Shown here in pieces: positions 14,892-22,776 of a DNA stretch of 39,017 nt (its first letter is position 1; each line of letters opens with the position of its first letter). The DNA is taken from IMG/VR virus record IMGVR_UViG_3300022198_003143, positions 1 to 39,017 of that record; one strand, given 5' to 3'. Under the pieces are notes generated by a model, which was not told the origin of the DNA, did no database searches, and was given only the letters and a program-made list of their open reading frames with translations. Origin of the DNA: a virus. A program made the translations under genes and the position numbers.

Positions 14892-15777
14892 ACCAAAAAG
14901 AATCGGAGATGTAATCGGGCAAGAACACTTCACAATGGACGCTATGTCTTGGCTTGAAGAAAAGAATATGCCTAACGTATTAGCATACGGAAATCCCGGT
15001 AATGGAAAAACGGCTGCAATGATTGCTCTTGGGCGTTCTATTCTAGGAGATGAATTTGATGAAAACTTCTTTGAAATCAATGCGTCTGATGACCGAAGAT
15101 TGGAAACTGTTAGAACAACCATCAAAAACATTGCTCAAAGTGGAGTTATTGGTAATGCTCCTTTCCGTATCATTTTACTTGATGAAATGGATGGTATGAC
15201 TTCAGATGCACAAAATGCTTTGAAGCGTATCATGGAAAGATATGCTAACAACGTAAGGTTTATGATTACTTGCAACGATAAGAGCAAGATTATTTTTGCT
15301 CTTCAGAGTCGGTGTGCTAATTACCATTTTAAGCCTCTGAGCAATGAAGTAATCTTGGAAGTAATCCAAGGAATCCTTCAAGAAGAAGGAGTAGAGCGTT
15401 TTTCTAACGATGAACTCATCGCCTTTATAGCCTCCGCGTCCCTCGACTTAAGGAGGGTCATTACTGAAGTCCAAGCGGCTAAGTCAAGTAATACCACGTT
15501 GAAGAAGCAAATTGAAATGAGCCTTGAAGAGTATTCAAAAGGGCTAGATATTCTAATCAACAATAAAAATAACGCAATTGCTTACTTTCAGAAATTGCTT
15601 ATTGATGGGAGGACTATAAAGGAAATCTGTATCGGGTTACACGATGCAGTAATCAACTCGAATGGACTTGATGCCAATATCAAGTTCAAATTCTTAAGAA
15701 CAATTGGCGAAACAGAATGGCGGTCCACAACCATGACACCGAAAGTATTACTTTCATGGATGGTTGGACAACTTTAA
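14869..15777 (+). CDS. rfcS: Replication factor C small subunit (clamp loader)
   Basis: A 302-residue RFC small subunit that loads PCNA onto primed DNA. It opens with WTEKYRPKRIGDVIGQE, the RFC box. Walker A GNPGNGKT is at 41-48, NASDDR follows, Walker B LLDEMD is at 103-108, then sensor 1 ITCNDKSKI and the arginine-finger SRC motif (LQSRCANYHF). The C-terminal collar helices end at VLLSWMVGQL. The size matches archaeal RfcS (about 320 aa). GGAG precedes the ATG. Its partners here are the AAA+ protein upstream and the PCNA downstream. Confidence 0.96.
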   Translation: MLWTEKYRPKRIGDVIGQEHFTMDAMSWLEEKNMPNVLAYGNPGNGKTAAMIALGRSILGDEFDENFFEINASDDRRLETVRTTIKNIAQSGVIGNAPFRIILLDEMDGMTSDAQNALKRIMERYANNVRFMITCNDKSKIIFALQSRCANYHFKPLSNEVILEVIQGILQEEGVERFSNDELIAFIASASLDLRRVITEVQAAKSSNTTLKKQIEMSLEEYSKGLDILINNKNNAIAYFQKLLIDGRTIKEICIGLHDAVINSNGLDANIKFKFLRTIGETEWRSTTMTPKVLLSWMVGQL

Positions 15778-15799
15778 AAACACAAAGGAAGTGAATAAA

Positions 15800-17008
15800 A
15801 TGAATGAAGAAATGAAGACTGAAATTGAGAAGTCCCTTCAATATATTGGGATGACTCAGGAAGAAGCAGAACAGAAATACGAAGAAATCTGTTCTGAAAA
15901 CGGTATTGAAGCAGGCAACCAAATTGGAAAGGCCCTTTGGCGTTCCTATGTTGCCCAACACCGCCGTTCTCAGAACAAGCCAACAACCAATGATGGAGGA
16001 AGCCTCGCAAAGAAGGCTTTTGGTTTCTTTATTGCTCTTGACGCACCACGCGATATGATGGCTTGGCGACGTAGTAAGGCAATTGAAGAGTTTAAGCGAG
16101 ATGCAGACAATGCTCTAGAAAAGGGTATTGTCGCAATCGCTTCTCAGAATGCACTTGGAAAGTGGGTTGTTTCCCGTTATAACCGTAATGAATATCAGGA
16201 GAAGACAGTTGCAAACTTGCCGAATGGTGCTGAAGAAGGTGAAGATGGACAATACTTCATCCCTCTTGATGATACCGAGCGATACATGAATGGTGGTGAA
16301 AACAAGGGATATGGGAAGCCTCTTCCTGTGGAACAATACCGCCGACAAGGGCTGTTCTATGGTTCATCTGATGGAGGCGAAATGAAGATTTGGCCGTTCT
16401 CTTACAAGAACCAACCCTCAGTTGAGTTTGAACCTAATACTTTTGAATGGGTTCATTTCCTTGCTATCCCCAACGAAAACGGAAACCTGTATGGTATGAC
16501 CGATGTTACGAAGAATTCGCTTATTCTGAACGCATCACTTGACCCAGAAAACACAGATTACCGCGATATGTCGAGTTTTAACTTTGAGGATTTCTTCGTT
16601 TCAAATCTTGAAAGCCACCTCGTTCCTCTCATTGAGTTGGATGATGTTCACATTAAGCGTCAAACACTTGCATACAACGACCGTTTCATCGTTACTGATG
16701 GTGTAGTGTGCAACATGAACATGACCCCAACATCAAACGGAAACCGCATTCTGAACATTACTGACCTGAATGCTGAGTTTGACTATGATGAAGGAAACGG
16801 TGTTGTAACCTGTTGGATTCCGTCGCATATCGAGATTGATTTCGGTATCGGTTCATCTGTAATCGTTATCGGAAACACTTCTCAGCGAACAGTTGATGGC
16901 GAAACGGAACCTGCAACAATCAACGTAACGGGACTTTATGTCCTTGACCGTAAGGGTTCGGCAGTTGAGGTGACTCAAGCAGTTGAAGAAGACTACGATT
17001 GGTTCTGA
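15800..17008 (+). CDS. Single-stranded DNA-binding protein, RPA/OB-fold-like
   Basis: A 402-residue protein, probably the viral ssDNA-binding protein. The N-terminal 75 residues are helical and carry IGMTQEEAEQKYEEICSENG. A central region with FFIALDAPRDMMAWRR and WVHFLAIPN, then a C-terminal OB-fold-like part (RFIVTDGVVCNMNMT, GVVTCWIP, SVIVIGNT, INVTGLYVLDRKGS) follows. It ends EEDYDWF, an acidic tail closed by an aromatic residue like those SSBs use to bind partners. The ATG at 15800 has AAGGAAGTG upstream. The family is inferred from fold pattern and from its place among the clamp-loader, PCNA and polymerase genes. No four-Cys zinc motif of classical RPA is seen. Confidence 0.72.
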   Translation: MNEEMKTEIEKSLQYIGMTQEEAEQKYEEICSENGIEAGNQIGKALWRSYVAQHRRSQNKPTTNDGGSLAKKAFGFFIALDAPRDMMAWRRSKAIEEFKRDADNALEKGIVAIASQNALGKWVVSRYNRNEYQEKTVANLPNGAEEGEDGQYFIPLDDTERYMNGGENKGYGKPLPVEQYRRQGLFYGSSDGGEMKIWPFSYKNQPSVEFEPNTFEWVHFLAIPNENGNLYGMTDVTKNSLILNASLDPENTDYRDMSSFNFEDFFVSNLESHLVPLIELDDVHIKRQTLAYNDRFIVTDGVVCNMNMTPTSNGNRILNITDLNAEFDYDEGNGVVTCWIPSHIEIDFGIGSSVIVIGNTSQRTVDGETEPATINVTGLYVLDRKGSAVEVTQAVEEDYDWF

Positions 17009-17045
17009 GAATCAATCGTTGTGTAGTCGTTGGCGTTAATGACGG

Positions 17046-17074
17046 CCAAAAGGGTGCGAAGCCTTTCCCTTTGG
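17046..17074 (+). promoter_or_regulatory. Hairpin overlapping the ribosome-binding site of the next gene
   Basis: CCAAAAGGG (17046-17054) can pair with CCCTTTGG (17067-17074) as eight base pairs with one bulged A. The last two pairs include the first two bases of GGAGGG (17073-17078), the Shine-Dalgarno sequence for the ATG at 17086. An alternative stem, AAAGG (17049-17053) with CCTTT (17062-17066), excludes the first. It lies in the 77-base spacer after the SSB gene, which is unusual in this tightly packed operon. Translational control is possible but unproven. Confidence 0.45.
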
Positions 17075-17085
17075 AGGGAGTTTAT

Positions 17086-17346
17086 ATGTTACTAGAAAAT
17101 AGATACGTTATGTTAAAGAATAATTACATTGTGGATTTAATCACAGTTGATTTTATCACTTTTAAGGAAAACGAAAAAGTGGAGAATGAATTTTGGATTA
17201 AGTTTCACATTGGAACGAAAGAATGCCGATATAGGACAACTACCAGAAATGAAGTTGCCGATATCATTAATACATGGTCCACCGTGCATGGTAAAAATAT
17301 TTCAATAGATGAATCAGAATTAGGCGGTGCTAATGAATGGGATTGA
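17086..17346 (+). CDS. Hypothetical protein, 86 aa
   Basis: A small beta-rich protein: strands NRYVMLKNNYIVDLITVDF, EFWIKFHIGT and CRYRTTT, then an amphipathic helix (EVADIINTWSTVHG) and an acidic tail ending LGGANEWD. The strand-then-helix layout recalls small PH-like phage proteins. GGAGGG seven bases before the ATG supports this start; a longer frame reaching into the SSB gene has no better signal. Function unknown. Confidence 0.65.
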   Translation: MLLENRYVMLKNNYIVDLITVDFITFKENEKVENEFWIKFHIGTKECRYRTTTRNEVADIINTWSTVHGKNISIDESELGGANEWD

Positions 17347-18125
17347 CTGATAGAAAAACAACAGATGCTTCTGTTTCCTTCAAAGAACGTCTTGAAGCAC
17401 ATAAGGCAAAAGCAAGAGAAACCCGACAATCAAGGTTATGTTTAGGTATTTGGGGAGAACCCAAAACAGGAAAAACGGGTCTTGCATTGGATTTTCCAGA
17501 CCGAGATATTTATGTCTTGGATTGGGATATGGGTGTTGAGTCAACTTGGATTGAACATCACAACGCTACTGATAGAATTACTGTTTATTGCCCTATCGAG
17601 ATGAACAAAGACAATGTAGTGGATATTACTGCTTCTGAAAATAATTCACATGATTTTGTGAAGTATGTTCGTGAAGAAATGGAAGCCGGTAAAAATCCAA
17701 TTTTTGTTATTGACGGTGTTGATTCTTGGTTTGAGTCGTGTATTTTAAAGGTAAATCCAAACCCTACTGTTGTTACGAAAATTATGCCTTTTCAATATGG
17801 TGCTAGAAATAAAACATTTGAGCATTTGATGATGGCTATTTATCGTCTGCCTTGCGATGTAATTTATATTACCCACGAAACTGAAAAGTATGTGGATAAT
17901 TCTCCGGTAGGAGTTGTCGCAAATTGGCGTGATTGGGGCGGCAAACTTGAGCAAGAAATTCATTGCTATCGAAAGAAGTTTAAGAATGAATTGCAGTATG
18001 TTGCTGAATTGGTTGGAAGTAGGACCAACGGTAATCTTGTTGGAACAAAGTTTGTTATTAGGGAAGGCGAACCACCGAACATTAAGTGGAACGGCATTCC
18101 TGAATTGCGTGAACGTAAGATTTGA
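17337..18125 (+). CDS. RecA/RadA-superfamily ATPase (Sak4-like)
   Basis: A 262-residue P-loop ATPase. Walker A GEPKTGKT is at residues 40-47, and Walker B FVIDGVDSW has its Asp at 126. The conserved strand CDVIYITHE would be the motif before the arginine region. No zinc finger or Lon part of Sms/RadA and no Rad51 N-terminal HhH domain are present. Size and order match phage Sak4-type single-strand annealing/recombination ATPases, often encoded beside SSB and polymerase genes, as here. Homologous recombination or replication restart is the likely role. Confidence 0.82.
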   Translation: MGLTDRKTTDASVSFKERLEAHKAKARETRQSRLCLGIWGEPKTGKTGLALDFPDRDIYVLDWDMGVESTWIEHHNATDRITVYCPIEMNKDNVVDITASENNSHDFVKYVREEMEAGKNPIFVIDGVDSWFESCILKVNPNPTVVTKIMPFQYGARNKTFEHLMMAIYRLPCDVIYITHETEKYVDNSPVGVVANWRDWGGKLEQEIHCYRKKFKNELQYVAELVGSRTNGNLVGTKFVIREGEPPNIKWNGIPELRERKI

Positions 18126-18133
18126 GGGATATT

Positions 18134-18901
18134 ATGAAAGTAAATGTAAATTCAAATACACTTAAGAATGCTTTGGAGAAGATTCAAGTAAAGGGGAAGT
18201 ATGTAAATAAGGGTGGACTCTCTTCAGGAAAACTAGATGATGTTTTCTATATGAAGGCAGAGAATGATACTCTTACCCTCTTTTCTGGAAATCCAACAAT
18301 GGTTGTCAATATTTCTATTGAAGCAGAAGTTTTAGAAGCAGGCGACTACATTGGACAGTCTGCCCCTATTATTGACTACCTGAAGAAATTTGGTGATATT
18401 GTTTCCCTAGAAAGAGGTGATTTCCTAAGTATTTCTTCGGGTTCTAAGAAGGCTTCCCTTCCTAGAGTAGTTGAATGGGCATCTTTACCTTCAATCATGA
18501 GAGCGAGTAAAGCCATAAATGAAGCATCTATTGAGTATGAAGCAGACAAACTACCAACAGTCGGTCTTGCTAAGTATGAAGGTTGCTTTATGGTTCAAGC
18601 ATCAGTATTTTCTGATGTGATTTCTTCTTGTGAATTAGTTGGTTCCGGTGTCTTTAAATTAGATTTTAAGGAAGAAAGTTTAGAGTTCTCAAGCACGTTT
18701 AACACAACGAACAATTACAAGGAAACAATCCAAACGGTGTTTCGTTGTGGTGAACCTGCGACTGTTGAGTTTTCAGGGCCAATCCATAACTTCTTTGAGA
18801 AAGACCAAATGCTTACCTTTTATGTCTTAGATGAGGCTCCTTTATTTGTCGTTGCTGACGATAGGAGAATCATTAAGGCTCCGTATGTAGCGGGTGTGTG
18901 A
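18134..18901 (+). CDS. pcn: Sliding clamp (PCNA-like)
   Basis: A 255-residue sliding clamp. The size is that of PCNA (about 245 aa), with two similar halves. Recognisable segments are NSNTLKNALEKIQVKG at the start, SAPIIDYLKKF, the interdomain region around DKLPTVGLAKY, VFSDVISSCEL, and the closing strand PLFVVADDRRIIKAPYV. Sequence identity to cellular PCNA is low, and the C-terminal AP matches the LAP end of PCNA. GAGGG precedes the ATG. It follows RFC and directly precedes the polymerase, whose second half ends in a PIP-box-like peptide. Confidence 0.85.
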   Translation: MKVNVNSNTLKNALEKIQVKGKYVNKGGLSSGKLDDVFYMKAENDTLTLFSGNPTMVVNISIEAEVLEAGDYIGQSAPIIDYLKKFGDIVSLERGDFLSISSGSKKASLPRVVEWASLPSIMRASKAINEASIEYEADKLPTVGLAKYEGCFMVQASVFSDVISSCELVGSGVFKLDFKEESLEFSSTFNTTNNYKETIQTVFRCGEPATVEFSGPIHNFFEKDQMLTFYVLDEAPLFVVADDRRIIKAPYVAGV

Positions 18902-18902
18902 A

Positions 18903-20567
18903 ATGATTATTAGCAAATTAAATACAGGTTTTCATATCTTTAAATCTTGGAGAGAAAACGGAGAGAAAAAGACAGAAGTTGTCGAATTTCGCCCGTATTT
19001 CTATATTCCTTCAGATGCAAAGAAGCCTAGTAAGTATAGACCAACTAAATACATCGAGCGAGAGTTCAAATATGAAGATGTTGAAGAAACAAATCTTCGA
19101 GGTATTTCTCTAACTAAGGTCTATGTTGAACAGGCTGATGATGTTAGTGAAGCAAGGAAGTTATTTCCCGAAACATATGAAGCCGATGTTCCTTTGCACT
19201 TTAGGTATTGCGTTGATGAGTTAGACTCTTTACCTGAATATGATATGCGTAAGTGGTATTGGGATATGGAATGGCAACAAGGTGGAGAATACCACGATTT
19301 TATTACTGCTATTTCTGTTTATGATAACTATGACAAGCGGTTCTATCTTTGGACTTGGTTTCCTGAAGAGTCTAAGTTTGTGCATCCTGCGATTGAAGGA
19401 TTTGATACAGAAGTCTTTATCTTTTCTTCCGAGAAAAATATGCTTGCTTCGTTTGTTAAGTCCGTTCAAGCAAAAGACCCTGATATGCTGATTGCTTGGT
19501 TTGGTCTAAAGTTCGACCTTCCTGTTTTGCTGAACCGTCTTTGTGTTAATGGATTGAACCCTAACGAGTTGAGTCCCGTTTATGCAGTTGATGGAATTAA
19601 GAAAACCCGTGATGGTTTTGAGTATTACAAGGGCGATAAAGGATTCGCTCCTATTTCTCAACCTATCAAGGGACGTATTACCTTGAATCTTGACCTTGCT
19701 TTTGAACGTCAATGGAATGATTCACAACGCGGAACCCTTCCGAGTCTTTCTCTTGACTATGTATCAAATACTCTTTTCGGACAAGGTAAGGTTTGGACTT
19801 CCAAGTTTACAGACCCTAACGAGTTTTATCGCCGTGGATGGTTAGAGGACACAGACGTTTATTTGCAATATGCTCTTGTTGACGTTGATATTCTGCGTAA
19901 GATTGACGAAACTAACTTCACAAGCGAAGCAATCATTTCACTTCAACGACTTCTTATTGCTCCTTTTGATGCTTGTTTCTTTGCGAGCCACATGGGTTCT
20001 ATTTACTTTATGCGTAATGCTTGGTGGAAGGCCCCAACAGGTTCTAAGGATGGAGAACGAGAAGAATATGAAGGTGCTATGATTTACGACCCAACATCAG
20101 AAGGGACGTTTGGATTGCATCTCAACGTAGCGGCGTTTGACTTCGCAGGTCTATATCCTTCAATGATGATTGCTCGGAACATTTCTTGGGAAACTAAGTC
20201 ATTTGAAGAAACAGAGTTTGGAGTAAATATTCTTACTCCTCGTGATTTCTCTGAAGAAAGGGTATTTGAAATGCGCTACTATAAAACAGATGAATTGGGT
20301 CTTCTTCCACGTTCTGTTCTTCATCTGAAGAATCTTCGTAATGATTATAAGCGGAGGATGAGAGAGTCCCGCGAAGCGGGTAATGAATTAGAATACCGTA
20401 AGTGGTATAACAATCAAATGGCAGTTAAGCGACTAATGGCGTCTTTTTACGGCATCGTTGCTTATCAAGGATTTGGTTGGGCTGATGTTGAATTAGCCGC
20501 TTCTATTACCGCATCTGCGAGAGAAGCAATCCGTGAAGCCGCCTTTGCAGCAAAGGAGATGGTATAA
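18903..20567 (+). CDS. polB1: Family-B DNA polymerase, N-terminal fragment (exonuclease, motifs A and B)
   Basis: The 554-residue larger part of a split replicative polymerase. The 3'-5' exonuclease is intact: Exo I DME (Asp121, Glu123), Exo II in WFGLKFDLPVL and Exo III YALVDVDIL. Motif A is DFAGLYPSMMI (Asp413) and motif B is KRLMASFYG (Lys509 to Gly517), with Ala replacing the usual Asn of KxxxNSxYG. The protein stops after EAAFAAKEMV, before the motif C strand. The last gene in the gap ends where motif C starts at 20982. It must pair with that second fragment to have activity. Confidence 0.95.
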   Translation: MIISKLNTGFHIFKSWRENGEKKTEVVEFRPYFYIPSDAKKPSKYRPTKYIEREFKYEDVEETNLRGISLTKVYVEQADDVSEARKLFPETYEADVPLHFRYCVDELDSLPEYDMRKWYWDMEWQQGGEYHDFITAISVYDNYDKRFYLWTWFPEESKFVHPAIEGFDTEVFIFSSEKNMLASFVKSVQAKDPDMLIAWFGLKFDLPVLLNRLCVNGLNPNELSPVYAVDGIKKTRDGFEYYKGDKGFAPISQPIKGRITLNLDLAFERQWNDSQRGTLPSLSLDYVSNTLFGQGKVWTSKFTDPNEFYRRGWLEDTDVYLQYALVDVDILRKIDETNFTSEAIISLQRLLIAPFDACFFASHMGSIYFMRNAWWKAPTGSKDGEREEYEGAMIYDPTSEGTFGLHLNVAAFDFAGLYPSMMIARNISWETKSFEETEFGVNILTPRDFSEERVFEMRYYKTDELGLLPRSVLHLKNLRNDYKRRMRESREAGNELEYRKWYNNQMAVKRLMASFYGIVAYQGFGWADVELAASITASAREAIREAAFAAKEMV

Positions 20568-20770
20568 TGATAACAATAAAAGAAAGAATGAATGATATCT
20601 TAGAAAGTGAATTTAAAGTAGGTGAGGAATTTTCATCTCATGTATTTATGGAAAGGTCCAAGCCTATAATGAAAAAGTTTGTGCAGAATCAAAGACAGGT
20701 ATCTTTTTTTCTTAGCAGACACCCGAATGTAGTTAAAACACAAAAAGCACTTTGGAGGCGAATTGAATGA
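20567..20770 (+). CDS. Small protein in the polymerase gap, 67 aa
   Basis: The first of two small genes separating the polymerase halves. Its ATG shares a base with the PolB stop (TAATG), and GGAG lies 8 bases upstream. It is basic and helical, containing SHVFMERSKPIMKKFVQNQR. There is no intein, HNH or LAGLIDADG signature. The end has GGAGG for the next gene. Function unknown; it could be a replisome accessory or an unrelated passenger. Confidence 0.65.
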   Translation: MITIKERMNDILESEFKVGEEFSSHVFMERSKPIMKKFVQNQRQVSFFLSRHPNVVKTQKALWRRIE

Positions 20771-20985
20771 AACTAGATAATGAAAGTAGAATAAATCTGT
20801 TGGAACAACGACTTGAAGAAGCGATTCATAGAATCAATGAATTGGAAGATGAGCGAGAAGATATTCTTAACGCCATCGAAGGATTCAAAACTATATGGGA
20901 AGCAATTCGAGAAATCCAAGAAATGCATGAAGCACCTGCTTCAAAATTCTTGCATTATAATGGAAATGGTAGTTGGTGGAAATGA
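20767..20985 (+). CDS. Coiled-coil protein in the polymerase gap, 72 aa
   Basis: The second gap gene, in ATGA overlap with the first and with the downstream polymerase half. Residues about 8-55 form a heptad-rich helix (LLEQRLEEAIHRINELEDER and on). The C-terminal SKFLHYNGNGSWWK is aromatic. A coiled coil could dimerise or tether a partner, and a bridging role between polymerase halves is conceivable but not shown. No catalytic motif. Confidence 0.68.
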   Translation: MKLDNESRINLLEQRLEEAIHRINELEDEREDILNAIEGFKTIWEAIREIQEMHEAPASKFLHYNGNGSWWK

Positions 20986-21869
20986 AAGTAGTTTATGGAC
21001 ACACAGATTCAATCTATGTTCAGATTGATTCTGTTGAAGAAGCACTTGAAAAAGTTGCTCTTATTCAAGAACGAGTTCGTAAGATTTTTCCAAACGTAAT
21101 GAATCTTGATGAACACCCCGTTGTCCTTGAGTTTGAGAAGTATTTTTCTGCTCTTGGTGTGGGTGTAACTAAGAATCGAAACGCGGGCATGATTACTTGG
21201 GAAGATGGTGTATTTTTAGACAAAGAAAAATTCACGATGACCGGCTACACCGCAAAAAGAGTTAGCGAAACAAAACTCTCGAAGGAAGTTCAGACAACTG
21301 TTCTGAAAATGTGGGCTGCTCAAAAATCTCAGGCAGAAATTACGTCTTATCTCTATGAGACTTATCAATCTGTTCTGAAAGGCGATGTTCCATTGGCTTC
21401 GATTATCAAGAGAAGTCGTCTAAAAGACAACAGGATGACAGTAAAATGCCCTGACTGTAAAAAACATCATGAATTGAGAAATATGCTCCATTCAAAATGG
21501 TGCGAAAAGTGCGGTAAAGATTCATCGAGTTTCGTTACCTTAGAATACAAAAAACCTTCAATCAAAGAAGGTATCGCAGGTGTTCTTTATGCTTGGGAAC
21601 ACACAGATACTGAGTTTGATGATTCTTACCTTTTCTTGAAGGTAAATGCACAGGGTAAAACTTACACCCATCCCTTAACAAAGGAAAAGAAGCCGGTGGA
21701 ATATGTTTCTGCTTCGACTTATGAAGAGTTTGATAAGTGGAATGCAGATTATGAGTATTATGCTGAGTCTGTAATTAAAAAAGCAGAACCTGTGTATAAG
21801 GCTATGGGGTGGGAAACTTCAAGCATCAGAACGAATAGAATACAATTAACACTAGATGAGTGGTGGTAA
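20982..21869 (+). CDS. polB2: Family-B DNA polymerase, C-terminal fragment (motif C, thumb)
   Basis: The 295-residue second half of the split polymerase. It begins MKVVYGHTDSIYV, motif C at residues 5-10, with His in place of the first Asp of YGDTDS; the second Asp (Asp9) is kept. FTMTGYTAKRVSETKLSKEVQ matches the KKxY/RR region. A four-Cys site (Cys156, 159, 174, 177) in CPDCKKHHELR...WCEKC looks like an inserted zinc ribbon in the thumb. The C-terminus QLTLDEWW is a good PIP box (QxxLxxWW), fitting use of the viral PCNA. The ATG at 20982 overlaps the preceding stop (ATGA). Confidence 0.93.
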   Translation: MKVVYGHTDSIYVQIDSVEEALEKVALIQERVRKIFPNVMNLDEHPVVLEFEKYFSALGVGVTKNRNAGMITWEDGVFLDKEKFTMTGYTAKRVSETKLSKEVQTTVLKMWAAQKSQAEITSYLYETYQSVLKGDVPLASIIKRSRLKDNRMTVKCPDCKKHHELRNMLHSKWCEKCGKDSSSFVTLEYKKPSIKEGIAGVLYAWEHTDTEFDDSYLFLKVNAQGKTYTHPLTKEKKPVEYVSASTYEEFDKWNADYEYYAESVIKKAEPVYKAMGWETSSIRTNRIQLTLDEWW

Positions 21870-21870
21870 A

Positions 21871-22776
21871 ATGAATAACGACGAAAAATACGAAGCGATT
21901 ATCAAATCAATGGATGAATACACTTATGATTGGAACCCTGATTGGTCGGAAGACCCATCTAAACCAATCTTGAAGATTACCAAGTCTTCTCTTGGTTCTC
22001 ACGATTGGTGTCCTAAAAAGTATGATTTTTCCTATATCCAAAGACTTCCGCAAGACCAAACAGAAGCCATGCTTAAGGGAACAATTGTTCACAATGCGCG
22101 TGAGGACTTCTTCAGGGACTTCGATATTGCTAAGGCAGAAACAATGAACAACACAGAGATTCTAGATTATTGTCAAAGCCTTTTCCCGATTGATGATTAC
22201 CTAGACATTTATCTAACTATTGCATCAACAGAAGCCGAGCGTTTCATTGAATGCAGGGATGAAAAGAAGTTGGATGAGTTTTTGCCGATAGTGAACGAAG
22301 GAAAGTTTGATGCTGAAATTACCTTCAAGAAAAATCAGAGCGCAAAATATCCTCTTCAGCGTGACTACAAAATTCACCTTCAAGGTATCATTGACCGTGT
22401 ATTCCGCGAAGGAAATTCGCTCATTCCTATGGAGTTGAAGACCGGACCGTGGAAGGATTACAAGACAACAACGATGAGAAAGGAAATGGCCTTCTATCAA
22501 TTGATGATTGAATCCGCGCCTGAGGAAGTCCTCATCAAAAACGGCTTGACTAAAGACATGAAGGTGACTCATTGGGGATGGTATTACCCCGTTTCTAACT
22601 ACCTCTATGTTGAGGAAGTCAAGAAACGCTCTATGACCTCAGTTGCCGACGGTATCGCCAAATTACTGTATGCTTATGAGCAGAAGACCTTTGCTCCTAA
22701 GTTTTACTATAAAACATGCACACATTGTTCTTTCTTCGGAATGTGTGATGCAGCACAAACGGATTCGTGGTTGTGA
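21871..22776 (+). CDS. Cas4-like PD-(D/E)XK nuclease, probable Fe-S protein
   Basis: A 301-residue RecB/Cas4-family exonuclease. Cys47 (WCPKKY) with Cys283, Cys286 and Cys292 (CTHCSFFGMC) forms the Cas4/AddB-type four-Cys set for a 4Fe-4S cluster. The nuclease core shows GTIVHNA, GIIDR with Asp175 and MELKTG with Glu188 and Lys190, then the QLMIE helix. It would trim DNA ends for recombination or replication. There is no CRISPR array nearby, so no link to adaptation is suggested. The ATG at 21871 follows the polymerase stop by one base. Confidence 0.9.
   Translation: MNNDEKYEAIIKSMDEYTYDWNPDWSEDPSKPILKITKSSLGSHDWCPKKYDFSYIQRLPQDQTEAMLKGTIVHNAREDFFRDFDIAKAETMNNTEILDYCQSLFPIDDYLDIYLTIASTEAERFIECRDEKKLDEFLPIVNEGKFDAEITFKKNQSAKYPLQRDYKIHLQGIIDRVFREGNSLIPMELKTGPWKDYKTTTMRKEMAFYQLMIESAPEEVLIKNGLTKDMKVTHWGWYYPVSNYLYVEEVKKRSMTSVADGIAKLLYAYEQKTFAPKFYYKTCTHCSFFGMCDAAQTDSWL

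Noticed and set aside
17086-17346. An 86-aa beta-rich protein ending LGGANEWD, considered as a JAMM-processed ubiquitin-like carrier.
   Set aside because: The GG followed by a short tail is suggestive, but the strand order looks PH-like and the gene lies 10 kb from the E1-like gene. A single GG is expected by chance among this many small proteins.
20567-20985. The gap between polymerase halves as an intein or homing-endonuclease insertion.
   Set aside because: Neither small protein has splicing-block, HNH, GIY-YIG or LAGLIDADG features, and both have normal ribosome-binding sites.
21871-22776. The Cas4-like nuclease as a sign of a CRISPR system.
   Set aside because: No repeats, Cas1, Cas2 or effector genes are present. 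Stand-alone Cas4-like nucleases are common in archaeal viruses.
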